The notes under the pieces: model-generated
Databases searched by the model: none
Seen by the model: the letters and a program-made list of their open reading frames with translations, nothing else
Told to the model about the DNA's origin: nothing
Shown here: positions 56,326 to 64,000 of the stretch, piece after piece
Position numbering within the stretch: position 1 is the first letter of the stretch
How the letters are laid out: each line of letters begins with the position of its first letter
Source: Petaurus breviceps papuanus
Lineage: Eukaryota; Chordata; Mammalia; Diprotodontia; Petauridae
NCBI GenBank assembly: GCA_028583685.1
Contig: JAMXIF010001194.1
Location: 5,994,049-6,058,048 of the forward strand
Reading direction: 5' to 3'
Length of the DNA: 64,000 bases
Translations under genes and position numbers: made by a program

Positions 56326-56624
56326 AAATTTATCTCCCACCCCTCCCCCTTTTTGTCTGAAACAGGACTGATAAGAACATTTCCAAGATGGATAAGATGA
56401 GTTTGATTAGACATGCAAAGCAGAACACCATAGGAGATCTAAAAGAGAGATGAAAAAGAAGTGAGCCATTTTGCAAAAACTGGGTTGAACTAATGGATAA
56501 GTGGATCCTTAGGAGAAACTAGAACCACTGAACTGAGATTCAGGTGACTGTGGAAAGGATGGTTTTTGACTCTGAACCAAGGAGTGATCTTGGGGTCAAC
56601 AAGGAAGAAGGAAAATCCATCTTC

Positions 56625-56825
56625 TGCAGGAAGCCTTTCCCAATCCCTCTTAATTCCCGTGCCTCCCTTCTGCTGATTGTTTCCTATTGGTCCTGCACAC
56701 AGCTTGTTTGAGCACAGTTGTCTGTATGTTGTCACCCCCATTCCACTGTGAGCTCCTTGAAGACAGGGACTATGTACCTGGCACATAGTAAGCATTTAAT
56801 AAATATTGACTGATTGACTGAATTA
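56625..56825 (+). mobile_element. L2 LINE 3' end
   Basis: gcaggaagcctttcccaatc, gtgagctccttgaagacagg and the terminal ttaataaatattgactgatt. Confidence 0.85.
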
Positions 56826-56884
56826 AACCCAAGGCACAGGACTATTGTGCAAATATCAACAGAACTAAGACTGAAACTTGGAAC

Positions 56885-57062
56885 CTTACAGAAAACTACA
56901 GAATAATAATATTGGGCTAGATAAGCTCTAAGATCCTCTCAATCTCTATCATTTTACAGAGAAAGAAACTGAGGCCCAAAGAAGTCATGACAGTCAGAAC
57001 TTGAACTCAGGTCTACTGACTCCCAGTCCAGTTCCCCTTTATCTACAGCAGAACATCTATTA
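56885..57062 (-). mobile_element. CORE-type SINE relic
   Basis: cattttacagagaaagaaac, gcccaaagaagtcatgacag and cagtccagttcccctttatc. Confidence 0.65.
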
Positions 57063-57149
57063 AAATGGAACTCATTCTCTTTCCTCTATTCCCTATTTCT
57101 ACTGAGTGTACTACAGTCTTCTCCCACACCCCACCCTGAGTCATAACCT

Positions 57150-57660
57150 CAGAGTTTATTTATTAAGTACTTACTATGTACCAGGGAAGCTAGATGTCAA
57201 AGCAAACAGAGTGCTGGGCTGAGAGTCAGGAAGTCTTATCTTCCTGAGTTTGAATCTGGCCTCAGACACTTATTAGCTGTGTGTCCCTGGACAAGTCACT
57301 TAACCCTGTTGGCCTCAGTTTCATCATCTGTAAAATGAGCTGGAGAAAACAGCCAACCACTCTACTGTCTTTACCAAGAAAACCCCAAATGGGGTCACAA
57401 CAACTCAGGTGTAACTGAACAACATGTGTCAGGCACTTTGCTAAGTGCTTTCCAAATATTATCTCATTTGAGCCTCACAACAACCCTGGAAGATAGATGC
57501 TATATCATGCTCCCTATTTTATAGCTGAAGGAATTGAAGCAGACATAGGCAAGTGACTTGCGCAAGGACACACAGCTAGTAAGTGTCTGAGGTGGGATTT
57601 GAACTCAGAATTTCCTGACTCCAGGCTCATCACTCTATCCATTATGTCACCTAACAGCCT
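57150..57660 (-). mobile_element. MIR-type relic split by a CORE-SINE
   Basis: Left piece tttattaagtacttactatg. Right piece from 57424: caggcactttgctaagtgct, ttgagcctcacaacaaccct, aagtgacttgcgcaaggaca and ctctatccattatgtcacct, a near-complete unit. Confidence 0.82.
57185..57423 (+). mobile_element. Long CORE-SINE (MAR1-like) nested in a MIR-type relic
   Basis: ggaagctagatgtcaaagc to gtgtaactgaacaac. The MIR text reads tactatgtacca before it and atgtgtcaggcac after it, so the insertion duplicated about nine bases that have since diverged. Confidence 0.88.
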
Positions 57661-57667
57661 TCCTTTT

Positions 57668-57790
57668 TGCTTCCCATCAATCAATTAACAATCTTTTATT
57701 AAGTACATACTACGGGCAAGACACTGTCCTAGACAATGGGAAAACAAAGATGAAAGTACAATCATCCCTGCCCTCAGGAGACAATTCATA
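57668..57790 (-). mobile_element. L2 LINE end
   Basis: aatcttttattaagtacata, caagacactgtcctagacaa and catccctgccctcaggagac. Confidence 0.75.
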
Positions 57791-57840
57791 TATGTATACA
57801 GGCATGTATGAAACATATACAAAATGAATAAAAATTAATT

Positions 57841-57991
57841 TGGGGGGACAGCTAGGTGTAGCAGTGAATAGAGCACCGGCCCTGAGGTCAGGAGGACCTG
57901 AGTTCAAATCCAGCCTCAGACACTTAACACTTACTAGCTATGTGACCTTGGGCAAGTCACTTAACCCCAACTGCCCTCCAAAAAGCAAAAA
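57841..57991 (+). mobile_element. Young SINE, full length
   Basis: ggggggacagctaggtgtag to ccaactgccctccaaaaag plus an A tail. Flanks are AT-rich (aaaattaattt, aatttaatta) but do not form an exact duplication. Confidence 0.9.
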
Positions 57992-58029
57992 AAAATTTAA
58001 TTAGGGAAGAGGAGGCACCAGAAATTATA

Positions 58030-58470
58030 AAGTTTCCACCTCTGATCAATTCCACCTCCACTTTCTCAAATCCATCTCTTCTCTATATCCACAGTCATGC
58101 CATGGTTCAGGCCCTTCACATTGTCTTGCCTGTACTTCTTTAACAGCCTATTAATTGGTCTCCTTATTTCTATTCTCCCCCTCTCCAATTCATTAGTTTA
58201 AACTGCCCTCCACTCCTAAAATACACCGCCTACTCATTCCCCCTCTCAAAATCCTTGCAAGATTCAAACTCAGAAGGCACCTCCTCCATGAGGCCTTCCC
58301 TGAACTCCTCAATACTTAGTACTCTCTCCCTCATCAGTTTTCCTTGAGTTATGTGTATTTGTTTATGCAGTGTGTTCCCTCCAGTAGAACAAAGCGCCTA
58401 CAGGGGAGGGATTGGGTTTCATTTGTCTTTATATCTCCAATGGCGCTTTGTTATCATGGGAGCTTAAAAG
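58030..58470 (+). mobile_element. L2 LINE relic
   Basis: catgccatggttcaggccct, ggtctccttatttctattct, gaggccttccctgaactcct and ggggagggattgggtttcat in L2 order; the last 40 bases are missing. Confidence 0.8.
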
Positions 58471-58584
58471 CATATACTAAATTAACAGCCTGATGAGTTA
58501 AACGACATGTATCCAGTTAAATAAGGAGACTAAATGCTGATAAACTCATCTGTAAATAATTTGTTCCCTTATGAAAGTTATAAT

Positions 58585-58725
58585 AAAAAAAGTCTAGATA
58601 TTATACTTCAAAAAATTATTAAGGAAAATTGCCCTGAAGATTTAGAACAAGGATGGAGGGAGATAGTTCAAAACTTAAAATGTAACAAAAAATTAATAAA
58701 TTTAATTTTTTAATAATAATTTGTT
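58585..58725 (+). mobile_element. Possible L1-related fragment
   Basis: attaaggaaaattgccctga resembles L1 ORF1 text (KENCPD region), followed by ggagggagatagttcaaaac and an A/T-rich end. Short and uncertain. Confidence 0.35.
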
Positions 58726-59319
58726 CCCTTAGACTACAAGATATACCAGTGAAGCAGTTTCATATTCTAAATGTACCATGATAGAAAAAGCCATTCCAAA
58801 GGGGAAACACTAGAAAGAAGTAAAAAGAAATGGGTCACCACTGACTTCTTGGGGATGGGGGGGGTGGAAGCACAGTAAGGAATTGCGAACATCAGAAAAG
58901 TCTACCAGAAAATGTCAGAAAGCCTGCTCTTTGGGGTTGTCTCTGTTCTGTTTCTTGCAAGGCATCTTTAGAAAGCCTAGATCTTGCTTTCCTAAATCTA
59001 TGACTTTCTGGAATAAGCCAGGCACATAGGATTAAAAACTTAAGAGGGAAACCTGGTTTTCAATCAATGTCCTAGGCGCTGCTCAAGCCCCAGAGAAAGC
59101 AACAGGAGTTCAGTCTATGCAAAAAAATATTTCCTACAACAATCGGGTGGGAAGCAGCCCAGCATGCAACACACCACACTATTTTAGTTAAAGGTTATTT
59201 TTGTAAATGATAAAAGTTACCTCTACTGAATATTTCTCTACTTAAAGTCCTTATGAAAATTTTGTCCCAAGCGCCCATGTGGGAACAAATCGCTTCTTGA
59301 GACATTATACTTTTAATTA
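58726..59319. other. Intron stretch without recognised features
   Basis: Nothing identified. Confidence 0.5.
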
Positions 59320-59752
59320 TCTATTGCTGAGTCATTTTCAGTTGTGTCCAACTTTCCGTGACCCCTTTGGGGTTTTCTTGGCAAAGATACTGGAATGCTT
59401 TGCCATTTCATTCTTTTTTGCTTTTTTTTTGGGGGGGGGGGGGGGGGAAGGGGAAGGCAGGGCAATTGGGGTTAAGTGACTTGCCCGAGATCACACAGCT
59501 AGTAAAGTGTTAAGTGTCTGAGGCTGGATTTGAACTCAGGTCCTCCTGACTACTGGGCCAGTGCTCTATTCACTGTGCCACCCAGCTTCCCCTGCCATTT
59601 CCTTCTCTGGCCCATTCTACAGATGAGAAAACAAAGACCAACAAGGTAAAGTGACTTGGCCAGGGTTACACAGCTAGTAAGTGTCTGAGGCCAGAAGATG
59701 AGTCTTCCTAACTCTAGGCCCAGTGCTCTATCCACTATGCCACCTAGCTTCC
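59320..59752 (-). mobile_element. Long CORE-SINE (MAR1-like) interrupted by a younger SINE
   Basis: The left part (to 59409) has gagtcattttcagttgtgtc and ggggttttcttggcaaagat. The right part (from 59593) has tccttctctggcccattctac to gccacctagcttccc. Confidence 0.9.
59410..59592 (-). mobile_element. Young SINE nested in a CORE-SINE
   Basis: Read on the minus strand it runs gggaagctgggtggcacag to a long pyrimidine/C tail, seen as a T then G run at 59413-59450. TGCCATTTC flanks it at 59401-59409 and 59593-59601, and the host SINE text is continuous across it. It is the only young SINE here in the ATP9A sense direction. Confidence 0.9.
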
Positions 59753-60002
59753 CATTCTAAATATAAATTTCTAGGGAACTGAAACAGTTCATGACCTAAT
59801 AGGACAGATGCTTAAGAATGAAAACATTACAAACAGGGAGGGAAGTCAAGATACTTTCTCATCTCCCATCAGCCTGGCCCTCTACTGAAGCTCTATCTGT
59901 GTGTTCCAAAGGCCTTTGCAACATCCACTTTCACTTCCTAAGTGCAAGCTTGCAAGGTTGGTGCTCCAAAGATATTTTCCCCTCCTCAAAAATATCCTGC
60001 CA

Positions 60003-60171
60003 TGGGGAAGCTAGGTAGCACAGTGAATAGAGCACCAGCCTTGGAGTCAGAATGACCTGAGCCTAATTCAGGCCTCAGACACTTAACATTTCCTAGCTGT
60101 GTGACCTTGGACAAGTCACTTAACCCCAATTGCCCTGCCTTCCCCTCTCCAAAACAAAAGCAAATAAAACA
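60003..60171 (+). mobile_element. Young SINE with 15-bp target-site duplication
   Basis: tggggaagctaggtagcac to cctgccttcccctctcc and a CAAA-rich tail. AAAAATATCCTGCCA (59988-60002) returns as AAAAATATTCTGCCA (60172-60186). Confidence 0.93.
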
Positions 60172-60782
60172 AAAAATATTCTGCCACAACAAAGAGAATA
60201 GACCTCAATCAGATATTTTGGTCACTACAACACAAATCAAGCATAATTTGCCCAAGATCAAAATAAGTCATCTTTCACTAGTCCTAAACAGTTTAAAAAA
60301 AAAAAAACCTAAAAATAGCACAACAGCTAAACATAGCTCATCCTATCAAATTATGCTTTATAATGACTTGTTTTAAATAAATTTCCTTAAAAGAAAAGTT
60401 AAGGCACAATTCATTCAATAATTACTGAGTGACCACTACAGGCAAGGCAATATTCTATGTGCTCTGATTTCCACATATTTCTTTTACTAACTTTAATCAA
60501 CTGCAACGTAATTTCCTGGTCCTATCCTCAAACTTTATTTTCTTTTTAAAATATACTCTGAAATAAATATTAGCATGCTATTATTCTTAGGACTGGCACG
60601 TAGTATCTGAGTTTCTGATCAGTTTGCCCAAAAAAGCATTGCTCCTCATAATTAATCAATCCACTTCATCTAGACTGTCTGAGATCATTACAGGGATGGC
60701 TCTCAAATCAAACTAGGTCTATACTCTACACCATCCTCTGTCTACCTTTATTGCATCTTTCTTCTCTAACAAAATAGAAAGA

Positions 60783-60954
60783 TAGGGGTAGCTAGGTGGC
60801 ACAGTGAATAGAGCACCGGACCTAGAGTCAGGAGAACCTGAGTTCATATCCGGCCTCAGACACTTAACACTTACTAGCTGTGTGACCTTGGAAAAGTCAC
60901 CTAACCCCAGTTGCCCTACTTTCCCCCTCCAAAAAGAAAAACAAACAAAAGAGA
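60783..60954 (+). mobile_element. Young SINE with target-site duplication
   Basis: ggggtagctaggtggcacag to ccctactttccccctcc plus tail. AAAATAGAAAGA (60771-60782) returns as AAAATAGCAAGA (60955-60966). Confidence 0.92.
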
Positions 60955-61154
60955 AAAATAGCAAGAAGCAGAAGAGACACACTGTTGAAAACTTTGTCCA
61001 CTCTTCAAGTTTTCTGTCTCCTTAAGTGGAAGGGTGAAACATCCCTTCCCTTCTTCACCCAGGCCAGAAAGTTAGAATTTACTTCAGCTTAGGTACATGT
61101 TTTTCAGTGAGCTCCTTCAGCCTCAGTTATAAATGAAGGAATCGAATGAACAGA

Positions 61155-61398
61155 TCTCTAGATTGCTTACTGGCAAAGTGAACTGAGTGATAGATTTGAA
61201 TCCTGCCTCAGACATTTACTAGCTCTGTGACCCCAGGCAAGTCATTCAATGTCTCTCGGCCTCAGTTTCCTCATCTGTAACGTGGGGATAACAGTATCTA
61301 TCTCACTGGGTTGCAGTGAGGATCAAACAAATAGCATACGTATAAAGCATTCTGAAAACCTTAAAGCTCTATATAAATGATAATTATTATCTCTTCCA
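61155..61398 (+). mobile_element. MIR-type SINE, near full length
   Basis: gaatcctgcctcagacattt, cggcctcagtttcctcatct and ctatctcactgggttgcagt. Confidence 0.82.
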
Positions 61399-61859
61399 GT
61401 TCTAAATACCACACTTCTATAATCATTTTATGATCTGTATTCCTTAGGAATAGGTTTTAGCTTGGGCAGCATCAGGTGCAAATTACCTTTGACAACTCTT
61501 TCCACTGAAAATGATAAGTCTTTTTCAAAAAGGACCTGGGCCCCAAAACATTCTTTAATGTTTGTTAAGGAGACAACCTAAAGGGTTGGAGATTGATGTC
61601 TGCAAAAATAAATGAGCACCAAGTCAGTCCCTAGAGAGAAAGGGCTGAGAAGTTTCTAAGTTCAATTTCTTCTTTAATAGTCATCAAAAGCTCAGTGAGA
61701 TCAACACTATTCCCAGTTCCAGTGGTCACATTAATAAATACATCATAGCTCCTACAAACAGAAAATGGGGTTTGCCAAGATCATTTCAGAGCTGTTCAGG
61801 AAAGTCTCATTATATGGTAGATCCCATGTGAATCAAGCTTTCATATGACATTCCAAACA

Positions 61860-62008
61860 GCCTGCACTCAAAAGGCTCCCTTGGTGAGGCATGCAAGGGT
61901 AAAATCCTCCCTCTGACACATACTGGCTGTGTGTCCTGAATAAGTCCCTTAACCTCTCAGTGCCCCGTGCAACTCTAAGCCTCTTAAGTTGCAAAGGGGT
62001 AGAGGAAA
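61860..62008 (+). mobile_element. SINE relic near the exon at 62166
   Basis: cctccctctgacacatactg, aagtcccttaacctctcagt and gcaactctaagcctcttaag. It ends about 160 bases downstream (in the gene) of the exon. Confidence 0.6.
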
Positions 62009-62165
62009 TTTCCTTACTAAAGATTATCTACAGTGATGAAATCACAGGTCTGGGCAATTTTTTAAAATGTTCCTGGCCCATACTGATGGCTGGCTTGGAG
62101 TAACAAAGAATTCTTTGTTGTGTAACACTGAAGGGCTCTTGAATAAACAATGTTAGGTTACTTAC

Positions 62166-62279
62166 CAGGGGAACCCAGTATGTGTAAAGCGCTCCAAGTC
62201 TCATTTCAGAGACAAACTGAGAACAGGCCAAAAGCAAGAAGTAAAGATTGAAAAAGTATTTGAACTGATTAAACAGCAC
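62166..62279 (-). CDS. ATP9A: ATP9A coding exon (probably exon 3), membrane segment 1
   Basis: Thirty-eight codons in phase 0 on both sides (about residues 72-109). They start [20 protein letters not shown] and run on to [14 protein letters not shown]. The hydrophobic run [12 protein letters not shown] is the first membrane segment, and the YTYWVPL end leads into the second. The acceptor is TTAATTACAG and the donor GTAAGT. Only 423 bases of intron separate it from the upstream exon, the shortest intron in the window. Confidence 0.97.
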
Positions 62280-62702
62280 CTGTAATTAAAATAGAAGAAA
62301 AAAAAATATATAAGTGGGTTGGAGGGTTTGGGGGAAATGATGGCCAAAAAGCACAGCTGAGAGAGAGGGTAAGAAAGGGTTATGTGGTGATTAAACTCCT
62401 GAAACAGGCTCCAATGGGTCACTTCAACTCATAAGAATGACATAAAAGGCAATAAGTCTAAATGTCAATTCCTTTAAAAATGTGCTGCCATTCAACCTTG
62501 CAGATGCCCCCACTTACATGACTTACAGTAGGTAGTTAACACTGCAATGAAAAATGCTGAGGTCTCCTAGAAGCTGCTTGGATAAGGCCTGAATGTCACT
62601 CCTCTTCCATGGCTGTAGTCTTCTCTAAATAGATCTAATCCTTCAAGTGAGGCGTAAAGGAAAGACAGAACTAAGGAAGCAGGGGCTAGCTTCCATACTT
62701 AC

Positions 62703-62847
62703 CCCTGGAAGAAAAGTAAACAGGCTGTACTTCTGATTATTGATCACATTTCGAGGATACCTCTGGTCCCTTTTTTCCGGGTGACCAAGCCAGACTGTTC
62801 TGGGCCTGGGATCTCCTCGGCCACAGCATCTGAGGCAATCACAACAC
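62703..62847 (-). CDS. ATP9A: ATP9A coding exon (probably exon 2), cytosolic N-terminus
   Basis: The first base completes a codon from the upstream exon, then 48 codons follow (about residues 24-71). It begins [20 protein letters not shown], a cysteine- and arginine-rich cytosolic segment, and continues through [20 protein letters not shown] to end FTFLPG. The acceptor is TTTTCCCAG and the donor GTAAGT. The first stretch differs slightly from what I recall for human (CCEWLRCCGGGEARPR) while the rest is almost invariant. A longer open frame runs on to 63203, but the part beyond the acceptor is intron read-through. Confidence 0.96.
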
Positions 62848-63761
62848 CTGGGAAAAAATACAATCAGTTTTATAGAAGTGGTTGGGTCTCCTGTTCTTAC
62901 TAGAGACTTTTTTTCCCCTAAGTCAGCCATACTTTCTCTAGCAGGGTCTACTTTTAAGGGTCTAGCTTTGGGAGGACCAGAAACAGAGGCTACAATCCCA
63001 CAGTCCAACACTCCTTCCCTCCTGCTGTTGCTGCCATCAGGGCAATAGGAGCACCACTGACATGCCCATCCAATCCGCCACGGCTGTGGGCCCCAACAAG
63101 AAATACAAAGTAATAAAGACGATAATGAAGTCACAACACAGCCACTAATAGACTCAAAGCCAAGAATATCAAATTTGTGACATATATGTGGTTTTGCCTC
63201 CATAAGAGGTAGGTTATTTGTGATAGGATCAGGATTTCCACTTTCCCCTAAAACAAGGATTAGTTTTTTCTAAGATGTAACAAAGTTGTCCCTGGGACTT
63301 TACTGGTCCCTGTCTCCCTCCCTTGATGGAACTTCCTGATCACTAGAAATAAAAATCCCACCCACAAGGAGTCAGCACCCCTCCAACTTATTGTATGTCT
63401 AAAGACCACACAAGTTACCATACCCTGTCCTGCTGACCAGATGCATTTTCATAAGGAAACAAGGTGAGGCAAGTCCAGGGAAACTAAGTACAACTGTATC
63501 TTTACTGCATATCTTTGCTGTGTAAAGTAAACCTCATACGTATATACAAAGTAAACCTCATTCTTTAACTGTTTAATGAGTTATGAGTGCCTCATTCCAT
63601 CCTAACATTAAACCTGAATTAACAGGGTGTTGGACCCATCTTTAACACCATGGAATTGTAAAGATCTCCATGAATAATCAGGCTCTGAAGTTCATTATTT
63701 TTTAAATGGGGTGGGACTGCTAGACTTACACCCCAAAAAGGTCATTGATAAAAGAAAGGTT
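62848..63761. other. Start of the intron upstream of exon 2
   Basis: No CpG island, exon 1 or promoter-like composition was seen, so the gene start lies further right. No repeat recognised before the AT tract. Confidence 0.55.
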
Positions 63762-63835
63762 CAAAATATATTAAATATTATTTTATTTATATTATATTAT
63801 TATATATAAATATATTATAAAAAATAATATATCAA
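63762..63835. repeat. AT-only tract
   Basis: attattttatttatattata and similar, 70 bases with almost no G or C, just before the L1 fragment at the right edge. Confidence 0.9.
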
Positions 63836-64000
63836 AATATTCATAGCAGTATTTTTTGTGTATGTGCTAGTAAACAACTGGAAACAAAGGAGATGCCCAT
63901 TAATTGGGGACTGGCTAAACAAAATGTCATACATTAACACAATAGAAGACTACTGTTCTGTAAGAAACAATGAATATGATGAATGCAAAGAACCACTAAA
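63836..64000 (+). mobile_element. L1 3' fragment running off the window
   Basis: tattcatagcagtatttttt, gatgcccattaattggggac and agactactgttctgtaagaa are the ORF2-end/3'-UTR text seen in the other L1 copies. It continues beyond 64000. Confidence 0.8.

Larger units (their letters stand above)
2509..62847 (-). other. ATP9A: ATP9A gene, internal part (12 exons; both ends outside the window)
   Basis: ATP9A is a class-2 P4-ATPase (yeast Neo1 relative), a ten-pass membrane protein of endosomes and the trans-Golgi network. It is linked to phospholipid asymmetry, endosomal recycling and vesicle release; class-2 members do not need a CDC50 subunit. Its exact lipid substrate is not settled. The twelve exons sum to 1225 bases: one base ending a codon from the previous exon plus 408 codons, with no stop and every phase matching. 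The paralogue ATP9B is excluded because the exon at 2509 reads [18 protein letters not shown], which is the ATP9A version. Introns, 5' to 3' in the gene, are 423, 8512, 15423, 1542, 1491, 2236, 3264, 18205, 3465, 2278 and 2275 bases. Identity comes from recall of the human protein, with residue numbers from counting. Exon 1 and the promoter lie beyond 64000; the 3' half lies left of 1. Confidence 0.97.

Noticed and set aside
62643-63203. A 186-residue frame that contains an ATP9A exon
   Set aside because: Only the 48 codons between the acceptor and donor are coding; the rest is intron read through by chance.
1-64000. The paralogue ATP9B
   Set aside because: [18 protein letters not shown] and other exons follow ATP9A, not the ATP9B version as I recall it.

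Overview
The window is a piece of a marsupial nuclear genome, probably an Australian-type marsupial. The evidence is a dense scatter of a short SINE with the core 'aggtggcacagtgaatag' and the ending 'ccccaattgccctccaaaa', longer CORE-SINEs with a 'gactgaacaacaac'-type tail, marsupial-type L1 3' ends and a half-L1 (HAL1) element. Nothing looks bacterial or viral in a living sense. The species call rests on remembered repeat families, not on a search.

One host gene fills the window: ATP9A, a class-2 P4-ATPase, on the minus strand. Twelve internal coding exons can be read, from 62847 down to 2509. Every exon has AG/GT borders and all phases join without a break. Together they encode 408 codons after one base that completes a codon from an upstream exon. 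By counting, this corresponds to human residues about 24 to 431: the cysteine-rich N-terminus, membrane segments 1 to 4, the actuator domain with DGET, and the catalytic DKTG at the start of the P domain. The first exon and promoter lie beyond 64000. The rest of the P and N domains, membrane segments 5 to 10 and the 3' end lie to the left of position 1.

The introns hold everything else. The 18.2 kb intron between the exons at 29226 and 10944 has collected most of the long insertions: a nearly complete HAL1 retroposon (14519-17371), three L1 3' pieces (about 19555-21450), a putative solo LTR with internal tandem repeats (21628-22877) and an intronless, broken copy of the embigin gene EMB (about 25185-26940). 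The 15.4 kb intron carries long L2 and CR1 relics, MIR-type SINEs, (CA)n and (GA)n arrays, a perfect 22-bp palindrome and a local 129-bp duplication. The remaining introns carry SINEs, several with clear target-site duplications.

No new multi-gene system was found. The observations most worth a second look are the HAL1 copy with both ends, the EMB retrocopy, the 129-bp duplication that carries a SINE/MIR junction, the strand bias of the young SINEs (12 of 13 antisense to ATP9A), the long homopurine tract just downstream of the 5' splice site of the exon at 34883, and the palindrome at 48664.
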